Positions 44,984-54,179 of a stretch of 64,000 nucleotides of DNA are shown here, one piece after another; within the stretch, counting starts at the first letter, position 1, and every line of letters begins with the position of its first letter. The position numbers were made by a program, and so were the translations under genes. Source of the stretch: Affinirhizobium lemnae (GTDB taxonomy: Bacteria > Pseudomonadota > Alphaproteobacteria > Rhizobiales > Rhizobiaceae); the NCBI RefSeq assembly GCF_022968395.1, contig NZ_JALJQZ010000009.1:1-64000 (forward strand). Reading direction: 5' to 3'. Under the pieces are notes generated by a model that was not told where the DNA came from, ran no database searches, and was given only the letters and a program-made list of their open reading frames with translations.

Positions 44984-44995
44984 CAACCGGGTTCA

Positions 44996-45023
44996 GGGCG
45001 CGGTCAACCTTTACGCCGCGCCC
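44996..45023 (+). terminator. Stem-loop after the sugar-binding protein gene
   Basis: GGGCGCGG (44996-45003) and CCGCGCCC (45016-45023) pair perfectly around a 12-base loop, 12 bases after the stop codon. There is no T-run. It probably stabilises the binding-protein message relative to the ATPase gene downstream. Confidence 0.5.
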
Positions 45024-45079
45024 AGCCACCCTTCCTCTTTCCGCGAAAGCCGCTCGTTCCGGCGAACGGAGAATATGTT

Positions 45080-46204
45080 TTGGGACAGCTCTATCTCGAC
45101 AAAGTACAGAAGTTCTACGGAGACTTCGAAGTACTGAAAAGCATTGGCCTTGAGGTGAAGGATGGCGAATTCGTCGTCTTCGTCGGGCCGTCCGGCTGTG
45201 GAAAGTCCACGCTGCTTCGCATGATTGCTGGTCTGGATTCCACCAGCGCGGGCGACATCGTCATCGATGGCGTGCGCGTCAATGACAAGCCGCCGGTCCA
45301 GCGCGGAATTGCCATGGTTTTCCAGTCCTACGCGCTCTATCCGCATATGACCGTTTTTGAAAACATCGCGTTTCCTCTCCGCGTCGAAAAACTGCCGGAG
45401 GAAAAGATTCGCGAGAAAGTGGGAGCGGTCGCGAAGATCCTTCAACTCGACAAGCGGCTGCAGCAAAAGCCGGGCATGCTTTCCGGCGGCCAGCGCCAGC
45501 GCGTCGCAATCGGGCGAGCGATCGTTCGCGAGCCAAAGATCTTCCTGTTCGATGAGCCGCTTTCAAACCTTGATGCGGCCCTGCGTGCAGACATGCGCAT
45601 CGAGCTTTCGAAACTGCACCGCGACCTCAAGGCGACCATGATCTACGTGACGCATGATCAGGTGGAAGCCATGACAATGGCTGACCGGATCGTGGTTCTC
45701 AATGCCGGGGATATCGCTCAGGTCGGCGCACCGCTGGAGCTTTATCACAAGCCGCAAAATCTGTTCGTGGCGGGCTTCATCGGCAATCCGAAGATGAACT
45801 TCCTGCCTGTTACCTGCGAAGCGGTTGACGCTGGTGGGATAACCGTATCCTTCGAAGGTCAACGTATTACGATACCGGTGACCCCGCGTGACGGTATCGT
45901 CGGGAAGACGCTGACCCTCGGTATCCGCCCGGAACATATCAGCCTCATCTCGGGAGATCTGCGCATTACGGTCACCCCATCTGTGATCGAAAGGCTTGGC
46001 GTCAACACGGTGGCCTACGCATCATTGTCCAGCGGTGAAGGCTTCTGTTCGCTTCTGCCGGGCTCGGCCCCGATCAGGGTGGATGAACCCATGCCAGCTG
46101 GTATTCGCGCCGCCGATTGCCATCTGTTCGACGCAAACGGCATTGCGTTCGAGCGTCATGTTGACTGGCAAAAGCTTGAAATGCCGGAAGTTACTGCTGC
46201 CTGA
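45080..46204 (+). CDS. Sugar ABC transporter ATPase (UgpC/MsmK type)
   Basis: 374 residues. Walker A GPSGCGKST, signature LSGGQRQRVAIGRAI, Walker B FLFDEPLSNLD and H-loop VTHDQVEAMTMADRIVVLNAG; then a C-terminal TOBE/regulatory domain of about 130 residues starting near FIGNPKMNFLPV. The start is TTG at 45080, with GGAGA eight bases upstream; no in-frame ATG fits. It energises the two permeases upstream. A terminator follows. Confidence 0.93.
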   Translation: MGQLYLDKVQKFYGDFEVLKSIGLEVKDGEFVVFVGPSGCGKSTLLRMIAGLDSTSAGDIVIDGVRVNDKPPVQRGIAMVFQSYALYPHMTVFENIAFPLRVEKLPEEKIREKVGAVAKILQLDKRLQQKPGMLSGGQRQRVAIGRAIVREPKIFLFDEPLSNLDAALRADMRIELSKLHRDLKATMIYVTHDQVEAMTMADRIVVLNAGDIAQVGAPLELYHKPQNLFVAGFIGNPKMNFLPVTCEAVDAGGITVSFEGQRITIPVTPRDGIVGKTLTLGIRPEHISLISGDLRITVTPSVIERLGVNTVAYASLSSGEGFCSLLPGSAPIRVDEPMPAGIRAADCHLFDANGIAFERHVDWQKLEMPEVTAA

Positions 46205-46252
46205 TACAGGCGCTCGCGTCGTCCCCCAACCGTTGACGCTCCGTCAGGCACC

Positions 46253-46285
46253 GGCGCCCGCCTCCCTCGCGGGCGCCGCTTTTTA
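46253..46285 (+). terminator. Rho-independent terminator of the sugar importer operon
   Basis: A perfect 9-bp GC stem, GGCGCCCGC (46253-46261) and GCGGGCGCC (46269-46277), 7-base loop, then CGCTTTTTATT. It stands 49 bases after the ATPase stop and just before the end of the convergent small gene. Confidence 0.85.
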
Positions 46286-46510
46286 TTAAGACACGATCAT
46301 GCTGGTTTCAGCCAGCACCGCAAGCATGCACAGAACCGGAACGCCTGCAGCGAGTTCATGCGCCATACGGCAAACCTCCCTGCGAAGGTCTTCGGAAGCC
46401 ACGTAGCCGGTCAAAACGATATGTTGGCCATCCTGCGCAATTTCCACCTCTTCGAACTGACCTGAAAGGGCGTAGCGCAATTCCGCCGCCAGAGAGTAAG
46501 ACAGGAACAT
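46286..46510 (-). CDS. Small BON-domain-like protein
   Basis: 74 residues from ATG 46510, which has GAGG nine bases upstream; the open frame extends 21 codons further. The sequence LAAELRYALSGQFEEVEIAQ, DGQHIVLTGYVASEDLRREV follows the BON pattern (helix, strand, then strand-G-x-V and helix). BON modules usually bind membranes or lipids. There is no signal peptide in this short form. It is convergent with the sugar importer and separated from it by the terminator. Function unknown. Confidence 0.6.
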   Translation of the reverse strand: MFLSYSLAAELRYALSGQFEEVEIAQDGQHIVLTGYVASEDLRREVCRMAHELAAGVPVLCMLAVLAETSMIVS

Positions 46511-46759
46511 GCTGCGTTTACCTCGCGAATACACTGGTTCCAATGCGAACAAAATTTTCCCGCTTAGGAACATTCATATGACGTTCAGGATTCAATCGCT
46601 AAAGGCAGATCGTCCGCTCACGTAATTTCAGCTTGCAATTCGATCGATGCGGAACCGATCCGATACATATTTTGTTTTGGACCGGTATTTGTGACGTTCA
46701 ATAAAACTACACAAGAACACCGCCTCAATGATGATTAAGCGCGGTAAGATGAGGACGAG

Positions 46760-46873
46760 ATGGCAGCTTTTAGCGTAGAAAAATCGAACCTTAAGATTTC
46801 CGTCATTAACTTCGTCTGGATGGCCTTTGTCCTAGGCGTTGCTGCTATCTCTGTGATGAGCAACCAGGTCTGA
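46760..46873 (+). CDS. Putative 37-residue single-span membrane protein
   Basis: ATG 46760 to TGA 46871-46873, with GAGGACGAG directly upstream as a ribosome site. The product is MAAFSVEKSNLKISVINFVW then MAFVLGVAAISVMSNQV: a polar start and one clear hydrophobic helix. Short single-span proteins are often missed in annotation. There is no family match I can name. It stands alone, convergent with the D-threonine-aldolase-like gene. Confidence 0.45.
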   Translation: MAAFSVEKSNLKISVINFVWMAFVLGVAAISVMSNQV

Positions 46874-46906
46874 CGAGCAGTGGTCGTCTATCGACGGCCT
46901 GTTCCT

Positions 46907-48019
46907 TTACCAGACGAGCCCGCGCGCTGCGACAGCCTCTACGCGTGTAACAAAACCCTCTCGATGAAATGTCATCGTGTCGAAGAGGTTCGAGACGACA
47001 CAGGTGTGATTGGGCACAATCCTTATGCGCTCGCCAATATCCGGGCGAATTCCGTCGACGCGAGACAGATCGACCGTCGCATGCTCTTCTGACAAGCCAA
47101 CGATCCTGGCATCCGGATATTCCAGAATAAGCCCGTAATCGCCAAAGCCCAGCAGATCAGATGTCAGCGCCTTCGACCCTGCATCGAGTATGGCCCTCTC
47201 CGGCGTTGGTCGAGAAACGACCGTCGCGAGAATATGCATCGCACAATCTTCCAAAGCACAATGCCCCGCCCGAACCATGGATCGATCATTATAGATGTAG
47301 GTCCCGGCGCGGTGTTCGGTTGCTGTGGGAACCAGATGGGCATTAAAAAGGCTGGGTGTACCGCCATTCGAACGGATCGCGCAATCTATCCCGTCGACCG
47401 CGAGGTAAGCCATGGTTGCGATGAAGAAGTGCTCGACCGCCTCTTCCGTGTTCGCCTTCGGATAGGTCATCAGTCCGCCGAACTTCAGGCTTCGGCTCGC
47501 GACGATCCCCCGCGCCAGAGCAGCGGCCTCGTCCGGTGTCTGGACGCCGCAGCGCCCGCCGCCAGTATCGCATTCTACCAGTACGGTCAGCGGCTTACGT
47601 CCCGTAAAGTAAGCGGCAAGACCGGTGACGGTAACGATACTGTCCGCAACGACCTTCAAGTCCGAGATGCGTTCATTCAGCGTCGCAAGCCGCGCCAGTT
47701 TCTGCTCACCCAGAATATTGAAGGTAATCAGGATATCTTCAAATCCGGCATCGGCAAAAACTTCTGCCTCCGTAATCTTCTGGCAGTTGATGCCTCTGGC
47801 TCCCGCCGCGATCTGCTGGTGCGCAAGACCCGGAATCTTGTGGGTCTTGATATGGGGTCGAAAGGCAAGACCATGTGAATCCATGTAGGATTGAACACGC
47901 TCGATATTCGATGCCAGTACATCCTCATCGATGACCGGCAGCGGCGTGGAGAGCGTTGAGAGCAGATCGCCCGGCTTCGGCAATGGCGGTTGAGCAGACG
48001 ATTGCTTTGCGAAATCCAT
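46907..48019 (-). CDS. D-threonine aldolase/D-serine dehydratase-like PLP enzyme
   Basis: 370 residues, fold-type III PLP enzyme (alanine racemase N-domain). The PLP lysine lies in FRPHIKTHKIPGLAHQQ. Other landmarks are VLVECDTGGGRCGVQTPDEA, a central FGGLMTYPKANTEEAVEHFF and a C-terminal RIVPNHTCVVSNLFD, where His and Cys bind a metal in this family. It would split or dehydrate D-beta-hydroxy amino acids. The start codon is one base past the stop of the upstream M81 gene, so they are co-transcribed. Confidence 0.88.
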   Translation of the reverse strand: MDFAKQSSAQPPLPKPGDLLSTLSTPLPVIDEDVLASNIERVQSYMDSHGLAFRPHIKTHKIPGLAHQQIAAGARGINCQKITEAEVFADAGFEDILITFNILGEQKLARLATLNERISDLKVVADSIVTVTGLAAYFTGRKPLTVLVECDTGGGRCGVQTPDEAAALARGIVASRSLKFGGLMTYPKANTEEAVEHFFIATMAYLAVDGIDCAIRSNGGTPSLFNAHLVPTATEHRAGTYIYNDRSMVRAGHCALEDCAMHILATVVSRPTPERAILDAGSKALTSDLLGFGDYGLILEYPDARIVGLSEEHATVDLSRVDGIRPDIGERIRIVPNHTCVVSNLFDTMTFHREGFVTRVEAVAARGLVW

Positions 48020-48020
48020 G

Positions 48021-49490
48021 TCAGGCAGCCTCTATTGAATGCGGATTGGCCATGATCGGCCAGATATCGCGTCGGGCGCGGCGATAGGGATTCGTCGCGG
48101 GATTGTTCGGATAGGGCGTCCCGGCAGAGCAGTAAAGAATCTCGGAGGCAATCTTTGAGAAAGCCGCATAGAAATGGTTCGTCGATTTGATAACCAGTAT
48201 ATGCTTCGTTAACGGATCCACGCCGAGCGCCGTGAAAAGAGACGGATCATAGCTCTGCACACGTACCGAACTCAGGATGATGTCAATTCCGTTCAGCCGG
48301 ATATGCGCCGCATCTCCGAAGGGTGCGATGCTATCCCCAAACCTCATTTCGGCATTCGGCTGAAGTTTGACCACCGTGACCAATCCGTCAATCGGATTGC
48401 CGGTGCCCGGAGCGGATTTTGCACCGAACCGAAGCGGGATCTCAGCCCCCTCACCTGCCGCCATGCAGATCTGGACCGCGATCGGATCCCAGATCATGCC
48501 CACGGCCACGTTCGTCACACCTTGTGAAAGAAGTTCGGCCAGAACAACGGTCGCGTCGCCTGCCGTGCCGCCGCCCGGATTATCCCACATATCGGCAATC
48601 ACCACGGGACCGACCGCGCTAGCCCGCGCTTTCGCAACCGCCTCCTTCTCATCGATCCAAGGCATCATGAACGTTCCGCGCCTGGAAAACAGCTCAAGGC
48701 CCAGCTTCTGCGCCAGCGCCTCGCCCTTTTCCCGCTTGCCGTTGGTGACTGCTATCATCTTCGTCCCAATTTCCGGTACATCGCCCGCCATGAAGCCGTG
48801 AATGACCGAGAGTGAAAGCACGTCAACATCGCTTTGCTCTATCTCCGTCAACCTGTCGACGAAGGATCGCATCGGCTCGCGTGAAGTGGGAAACACGTCG
48901 ATCATCCGGCAGTCGAACACGGACATGACCGGACTGACGCGCCCCTCAAGGGTATCGACGGCAATCCGCCACAGATCCTCCGCCCGCTCGACGAAATCCG
49001 TGTGGGGAAACTCCTTGAAGACGACGAAAAAATTGGCCGCCGCACAGCGCTTTTCAGTCAGGTGACTATGCGGATCAAGTTCGGCACAAATGAGAACGTC
49101 CGGCCCGACCATCTGCCGAATGCGTGCAAGCAGGTCTCCTTCCGGATCGAGATAGCCATCAGCGACCATGGCACCGTGCAGGCCAAGAACCACCGCGTCT
49201 ACAGGCATTGCCTCACGCAATTGATCCAGAATTTCATCGCGCAGACTTTCAAAGGCACGCCGATTGATGAGACCTGCCGGATCTGCCCACGCGGCGGTTC
49301 CCTCGATCAGTGTCCAACCTTTCTGCGCGCAAACCTTGCGGCCAACGGTAATCGGTGCCGTACAGAGCGTGGGCGTAACCGGATGCTGCCCCGGAGGCGC
49401 ATACAAGGATTCCTCGAAGGCACGTCGATCGATGCAGATTGGGGCGAATGTATTGGTTTCCGTTGCCAGAGCGGCGGTAAAGATGCGCAC
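48021..49490 (-). CDS. M81 (MlrC-like) metallopeptidase-family protein, copy 1
   Basis: 489 residues. The N-terminal domain has TAALATETNTFAP, GLHGAMVADGYLDPEGDLL, ELDPHSHLT and PHTDFVERAEDL, giving the metal-binding Asp/His set, and the C-terminal domain contains DMWDNPGGGTAGDATVVL. MlrC itself opens peptides of the microcystin route, but most relatives are uncharacterised hydrolases of small amide-type molecules. It sits between an NTF2-like gene and the D-amino-acid enzyme on one strand. A second copy lies at 54180. Confidence 0.87.
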   Translation of the reverse strand: MRIFTAALATETNTFAPICIDRRAFEESLYAPPGQHPVTPTLCTAPITVGRKVCAQKGWTLIEGTAAWADPAGLINRRAFESLRDEILDQLREAMPVDAVVLGLHGAMVADGYLDPEGDLLARIRQMVGPDVLICAELDPHSHLTEKRCAAANFFVVFKEFPHTDFVERAEDLWRIAVDTLEGRVSPVMSVFDCRMIDVFPTSREPMRSFVDRLTEIEQSDVDVLSLSVIHGFMAGDVPEIGTKMIAVTNGKREKGEALAQKLGLELFSRRGTFMMPWIDEKEAVAKARASAVGPVVIADMWDNPGGGTAGDATVVLAELLSQGVTNVAVGMIWDPIAVQICMAAGEGAEIPLRFGAKSAPGTGNPIDGLVTVVKLQPNAEMRFGDSIAPFGDAAHIRLNGIDIILSSVRVQSYDPSLFTALGVDPLTKHILVIKSTNHFYAAFSKIASEILYCSAGTPYPNNPATNPYRRARRDIWPIMANPHSIEAA

Positions 49491-49531
49491 AGTGGTCTCT
49501 GCTCTCGTTCATCAATCGATCGGTAAAAGGT

Positions 49532-50017
49532 TCAACCCATAGGATTGGGCAAATAGCCGGTAAAACCGGAAATTTTCCAGCGCCCTTCATGCAGACGACA
49601 ATAATACAATGTCTGCCATTTCATGATGTCCAGCGTACCATCTGCTTTCTTGATGCCACCATCGAATTTCTTGCGAACCAGTGCGGTCTCACCTTCGATC
49701 TCGATCTCCTCAAGACGAGTCGTGGAGAAGATCGCGTGGCGCGGATCTTCTCCATATTCGTGACGAGCGAAATCCTGCGCTTGCCGCAGCCACTCGTCGC
49801 GATAGGCCGACAGACTGGGGAATGCCAGACGCCAGTTATCCGGATTGGGATCCCGGTTACCGGAAATTCCAAGGAAGCCTTCCTCCACGAAATCGTCCGC
49901 GACCATGGACCAGTCCGCCGCAAGGAATGCGTCGATGTCACGCGTGACCAGCATCTCCCAGATCGAATGGCGTGCAGTATCCGTTTGCGGGAAGGGATTG
50001 AGGTATGGATCGCGCAT
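49532..50017 (-). CDS. NTF2-like (SnoaL-type) protein of unknown function
   Basis: 161 residues. A helix-rich start (DTARHSIWEMLVTRDIDAFLAADWSMVADDFVEEGFLG) and a later curved-sheet section (ALVRKKFDGGIKKADGTLDI, WQTLYYCRLHEGRWKISGFT) fit the NTF2-like cone fold. Some are enzymes, many bind small molecules. It is the first gene of a leftward group with the M81 protein and the PLP enzyme, and is divergent from RidA. Confidence 0.65.
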   Translation of the reverse strand: MRDPYLNPFPQTDTARHSIWEMLVTRDIDAFLAADWSMVADDFVEEGFLGISGNRDPNPDNWRLAFPSLSAYRDEWLRQAQDFARHEYGEDPRHAIFSTTRLEEIEIEGETALVRKKFDGGIKKADGTLDIMKWQTLYYCRLHEGRWKISGFTGYLPNPMG

Positions 50018-50126
50018 GGATTGCTCTCGTCTAAATAATTTTCACAATGCTTGAAAAGCTCTGGCCAAAATCCCGCGAATATGGTCCAGTGTCAACGATC
50101 CAAGAAAATAATTTCCATGGAGTGTC

Positions 50127-50513
50127 ATGTCGATCAAACGTTATGGAGCTGAAAAGGCGGGCGCTGGCGGCCAACGCCTTCCCTTCGCTCGCGCAGTAGA
50201 AGCAGACGGCTGGCTTCACGTGTCCGGTCAGGTTGCCATGGTGGATGGAGAAATCATCCATGGTGGCATTGTGGAGCAGACACACAAGACAATCGAAAAC
50301 GTCATCGCCATCCTGCACGAAGCGGGCTACGGCGTCGAACACGTTGTGCGTTGTGGTGTATGGCTGGACGATCCGCGCGACTTCTGGACCTTCAACCGGA
50401 TCTACCAGAGCTATTTCGGCGAGCATCCACCGGCACGCGCCTGTTTACAGGCCAGCATGATGGTTGATTGCAAGGTGGAAATCGACTGCATAGCCTACAA
50501 ACCAAAAGTTTGA
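50127..50513 (+). CDS. RidA-family enamine/imine deaminase
   Basis: 128 residues, the family length. Typical elements are LPFARAVEADGWLHVSGQVA, a middle ENVIAILHEAGYGVEHVVRCGVWL and HPPARACLQASMMVDCKVEIDCIAY. The arginine of P-A-R-A, which binds the carboxylate in RidA, is kept. It clears reactive 2-aminoacrylate-type imines, such as those from serine/threonine dehydratases or amino acid oxidases; a D-amino-acid enzyme lies divergently next door. The regulator gene follows after four bases. Confidence 0.88.
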   Translation: MSIKRYGAEKAGAGGQRLPFARAVEADGWLHVSGQVAMVDGEIIHGGIVEQTHKTIENVIAILHEAGYGVEHVVRCGVWLDDPRDFWTFNRIYQSYFGEHPPARACLQASMMVDCKVEIDCIAYKPKV

Positions 50514-50517
50514 GGCT

Positions 50518-51393
50518 ATGGAATCAATGGATATTTTCGCTACTCTTCAGGAAGAACGCAGCCAGTTTTCGGCCTCCGAACAGCGGATCGCCGACATCTT
50601 GCTGGGTGATTTCGATTTCGCGGTCAACGCCTCGATCATCGAGCTTGCTGAAAAAGCGGAAGTATCTCCCCCGACCGTCACGCGTTTCTGCCGTCGCCTG
50701 GGGTGCCAGAGCTTTGCGGATTTCAAGGTGAGACTGGCCAAGTCTGCCTTTGTCGGTATTCGCTATCTGAACCCGGAAGCCAAGAGCACAGAGCCCGCCG
50801 ATGTAGCGGAGGACGTGATCACCAAAGCGCAAAATGCATTGTTTCTCATCCATCGCACGTTGGATCCTGTCATGCTGGAAAAGGCCGCTGACCGGCTTTC
50901 GCGCGCGGACATGGTCTATGCATTCGGATCTGGAGGCAATTCCTCGCTGATTGCCAGCGAAATCCAGAACCGCTTGTTCCGCCTGGGCTCACGCGTGACG
51001 GCGAGCAGCGACCACAACATGCAATTGATGTTCACGGCTGCCGCGCACAGCAATGATGTCCTGATCGGCTCTTCTTTCTCCGGTCGAAATCAGGAGCTGG
51101 TCCGTTGCTTCAAGCTCGCTCAGGACAACGGCATCAGCACGGTGGCTCTGACGCAGAGCGGTAGCCCGGTTGCTGACGCTGCCGAAGTGGTCATCGGCAT
51201 AGACCTGCCCGAGGGCGATAATATCTATCGACCGACATCGACACGTTTTGCCTTCCTCGCAGTCGTCGACATTCTGGCGAGCCTTGTGGCCTACCGAAAC
51301 CGCAAGCTTTCCACCGTCACACTGCGCCACATCAAACAACAATTGGTCGAGCACCGCGATGGCGGCGACGACCGGCAAATACTTGGAGATTAG
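50518..51393 (+). CDS. MurR/RpiR-family transcriptional regulator
   Basis: 291 residues. N-terminal RpiR helix-turn-helix (SEQRIADILLGDFDFAVNAS, VSPPTVTRFCRRLGCQSFAD) and a C-terminal SIS domain (GSGGNSSLIASEIQNRLFRL, IGSSFSGRNQELVRCF). Such regulators respond to sugar phosphates, including MurNAc-6-phosphate and GlcN-6-phosphate. The start may be 50518 or the ATG at 50527. It is in line with RidA and the SDR and GH20 genes, likely their local regulator. Confidence 0.9.
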   Translation: MESMDIFATLQEERSQFSASEQRIADILLGDFDFAVNASIIELAEKAEVSPPTVTRFCRRLGCQSFADFKVRLAKSAFVGIRYLNPEAKSTEPADVAEDVITKAQNALFLIHRTLDPVMLEKAADRLSRADMVYAFGSGGNSSLIASEIQNRLFRLGSRVTASSDHNMQLMFTAAAHSNDVLIGSSFSGRNQELVRCFKLAQDNGISTVALTQSGSPVADAAEVVIGIDLPEGDNIYRPTSTRFAFLAVVDILASLVAYRNRKLSTVTLRHIKQQLVEHRDGGDDRQILGD

Positions 51394-51395
51394 CC

Positions 51396-52172
51396 ATGCC
51401 CCGCTCCGTCGCAGTTGTGACAGGCGCCGCTGGCGATATCGGCCGCGCCATTGCCCATCGACTGGCGGATGCGCACGATCTCGTCGCTCTTGTGGATATT
51501 GATGCGGCAGCTCTGGAAGTGGCTTGCGACACGTTTGGGGGCTCTGAAAACTTCGTACCGATTGTCTGCGACATTACAAACGAGGCAGACGTCGCTCTTT
51601 TGGCAAAACGGGTCGACGATCTAGGATTAACGAAGACGCTGGTAAACAATGCTGGCGCCGCACGCGCCGTATCTCTTCAGGATACGACAGCCGACATCTG
51701 GCGGCAGGATGCGAGCCTGAATCTTGAGGCGGCGTTTCTCACGTTCCGTGCGTTTGAAGATGCGCTGAAGTCTACCAGCGGGTCGGTCGTCAACATCGCC
51801 TCTGTCAATGGCATGGCAGTCTTCGGTCATCCGGCCTACAGCGCCGCAAAGGCTGGGCTCATCCACTTCACCAAGCTTGTCGCAGTCGAATATGGCAAAT
51901 TCGGCATCCGATCGAATGCTGTTGCGCCGGGAACCGTACGTACGCAGGCCTGGGAGGCGCGCGCCGCTGCAAATCCGCACGTGTTCGAAGAAGCAAAGCG
52001 CTGGTACGCCTTGCGTCGCATCGCTACCGCACAGGATGTCGCCAATGCCGCGTATTTTCTTTCCAGTGAACAGGCTGCGGCGATTACCGGAGTATGCCTG
52101 CCAGTCGATTGTGGACTGACTGCCGGGCAGGCCGAATTGGCGCGCACCTTTTCTCAATCCGAACACTACTGA
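51396..52172 (+). CDS. Short-chain dehydrogenase/reductase
   Basis: 258 residues. The nucleotide motif TGAAGDIGRAIAH, the NNAG segment (LVNNAGAARAV), the catalytic Ser in SVVNIASVNG and Tyr-Lys in AYSAAKAGLIH are all present. An Asp after the second strand (LVDID) suggests NAD. The C-terminus (ITGVCLPVDCGLTAG) is standard. It starts two bases after the regulator. Substrate unknown; sugar or hydroxy-acid oxidation would suit. Confidence 0.9.
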   Translation: MPRSVAVVTGAAGDIGRAIAHRLADAHDLVALVDIDAAALEVACDTFGGSENFVPIVCDITNEADVALLAKRVDDLGLTKTLVNNAGAARAVSLQDTTADIWRQDASLNLEAAFLTFRAFEDALKSTSGSVVNIASVNGMAVFGHPAYSAAKAGLIHFTKLVAVEYGKFGIRSNAVAPGTVRTQAWEARAAANPHVFEEAKRWYALRRIATAQDVANAAYFLSSEQAAAITGVCLPVDCGLTAGQAELARTFSQSEHY

Positions 52173-52240
52173 TCGATCACAAACTCAGAAACCGGCCGAC
52201 CAAGAGCCGGAACCGGACGCGATCCGGAAAGGGAACCATC

Positions 52241-54166
52241 ATGAACATTCCACTCTTTCGCCTCGAAAACAGCTGGGAGCCCGTGGACGGCGACGCCTGC
52301 GGCCGCTTCGTCTTCAATCTCGTCAACCTGTCGAGGGCGCCACTCAGCGGCTTCAAGCTGGCCTATACGTCGCTCACCCGCATCAAGGATTCGGAAGTGC
52401 CACGGTGCGACAACGCGGTCTTTCTGCGACGCAATGCCAACTTTCATCAGTTTGCGCCAACTAAAGGTCTGGTGCTGCAGCCGGGTGAGAGCTGGCAATT
52501 CACGGTCGCGCCACTTTGGCGGCCGGCCCGCCATCGAACCGACGGGGCAAAGTCTGCCTATTTGACCTTGAGCGACGGAACGCATCTACCGGTCAGCGTT
52601 GACGATACCCTATTGGCAGGTCGTCCGCCCGAGCCTGCGCCGGTTCTCATGCCGAAAGGTGAAGTTACCCAGCCATTTTCGCTGCTGCCGTGGCCAGCAT
52701 TCTGTGAACTGTCCCCAGCATCCGTGGTGCCGGTCGCGCTCTATCCGGCAGAGGGCACAGCGGTGGCCCACAAACAGGCAATGCTACGCCTGGGATCACT
52801 ATACCGTAGACTGTTTCAGGTGGGACATCAGCCTTTCGCTTTGACGCATGTTCATGAAGGCAAGGCCATTCATTTCGAAGAAGACACAGGCCTTGCGCCG
52901 GAAGCCTATCGCCTCAGCTTCGATGATGAGATCACCTTGGCATTTTCAGACAATGCCGGATGCCAATATGGTCTGACCGCCCTCGCCCATCTGCTGCACG
53001 GCGCGCGGACCGAGCCGGAAACCTTCCGCTTCCCGGGATCCGGCATCATCGAGGATGCGCCGCGCTATGGCTGGCGCGGCTGCCATCTGGATGTGTCCCG
53101 CCAGTTCTACCCGGTGGCCGATGTGACCCGGTTGATCGACATACTGGCCTGGATGCGCCTCAACATCTTCCATTGGCACCTGACGGATGACGAAGCATGG
53201 CGGTTGGAGATCAAGGCCTATCCGCAACTGACAACACTTGGCGTATTGCGCGGACCGGATGAGCCGATGCCGCCGCAACTGGGCAATGGTGCAGAGCCGG
53301 TAGGTGGCGTCTATTCTCAGGCCGATGTGAAGGCGATTGTCGCTCATGCGGCAAGTCTTAATGTCGAGGTTGTGCCGGAAATCGATATTCCCGGCCATAG
53401 TACCGCGACGCTTGTGGCCTTGCCGGAACTGGTTGACGGACAGGAAGCCCGCGACAGTTATCGTTCAGTGCAGGGCTATCCGAACAATGCGCTCAATCCG
53501 GCAATCGAACTGACTTACGATTTTCTCGGCAAGGTATTCGATGAGATGGTGGAGCTATTCCCCTCCAAGCTCATTCACATCGGTGGGGATGAAGTGGCGG
53601 CCAATACCTGGATGGCATCGCCGCTAGCTAAAAAGCTTATGGAGAAAGAAGGCATTCAGGGCACCTTCGGGCTTCAGAGCCATTTTATGAAACGCATTCA
53701 GGGCATGCTGTCCGAGCGCGGCAGGCAACTCGCCGGATGGGATGAGGTATCCCACGGTGGCGGTGTTGACCCGAACGGTACTCTACTGATGGCGTGGCAG
53801 AAGCCGGAGGTCGGCGTCGAACTGGCCCGTCAGGGTTATGACGTGGTGATGACACCCGGGCAGGCCTATTACCTCGATATGGTGCAGGACGAAGCCTTCC
53901 AGGAACCAGGGGCAAGCTGGGCAGGCACCGTGCCTCCCAAACACACCTACACCTATGAAGCGGTTGGTGAGTTTCCGGCAGAACTATCGTCTCGCATGCG
54001 CGGCGTACAGGCCTGCATCTGGTCGGAGCATTTCCTCAATCGCGACTACTTCAACCATCTGGTTTTCCCGCGCCTCGGGGCAATCGCCGAAGCCGCCTGG
54101 ACGCCGAAAGACAGCAAGAACTGGCTTCGCTTTGCTGCGATAAGCCCGCTCATGCCGAAGCTGTGA
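52241..54166 (+). CDS. Beta-N-acetylhexosaminidase, GH20
   Basis: 641 residues. The GH20 barrel starts near YGWRGCHLDVSRQFYPVADV, with LAWMRLNIFHWHLTDDEAWR, the PEIDIPGHST histidine and the catalytic Asp-Glu pair in LIHIGGDEVAANTW. An N-terminal portion of about 250 residues forms a carbohydrate-binding-like and GH20b region. There is no signal peptide, so it appears cytoplasmic and would act on imported oligosaccharides. It releases terminal GlcNAc or GalNAc, feeding the nag genes. The start at 52241 is chosen from MNIPLFRLENSWEPV; the longer frame overlaps the SDR gene. Confidence 0.92.
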   Translation: MNIPLFRLENSWEPVDGDACGRFVFNLVNLSRAPLSGFKLAYTSLTRIKDSEVPRCDNAVFLRRNANFHQFAPTKGLVLQPGESWQFTVAPLWRPARHRTDGAKSAYLTLSDGTHLPVSVDDTLLAGRPPEPAPVLMPKGEVTQPFSLLPWPAFCELSPASVVPVALYPAEGTAVAHKQAMLRLGSLYRRLFQVGHQPFALTHVHEGKAIHFEEDTGLAPEAYRLSFDDEITLAFSDNAGCQYGLTALAHLLHGARTEPETFRFPGSGIIEDAPRYGWRGCHLDVSRQFYPVADVTRLIDILAWMRLNIFHWHLTDDEAWRLEIKAYPQLTTLGVLRGPDEPMPPQLGNGAEPVGGVYSQADVKAIVAHAASLNVEVVPEIDIPGHSTATLVALPELVDGQEARDSYRSVQGYPNNALNPAIELTYDFLGKVFDEMVELFPSKLIHIGGDEVAANTWMASPLAKKLMEKEGIQGTFGLQSHFMKRIQGMLSERGRQLAGWDEVSHGGGVDPNGTLLMAWQKPEVGVELARQGYDVVMTPGQAYYLDMVQDEAFQEPGASWAGTVPPKHTYTYEAVGEFPAELSSRMRGVQACIWSEHFLNRDYFNHLVFPRLGAIAEAAWTPKDSKNWLRFAAISPLMPKL

Positions 54167-54179
54167 GGACGTAAACGAG

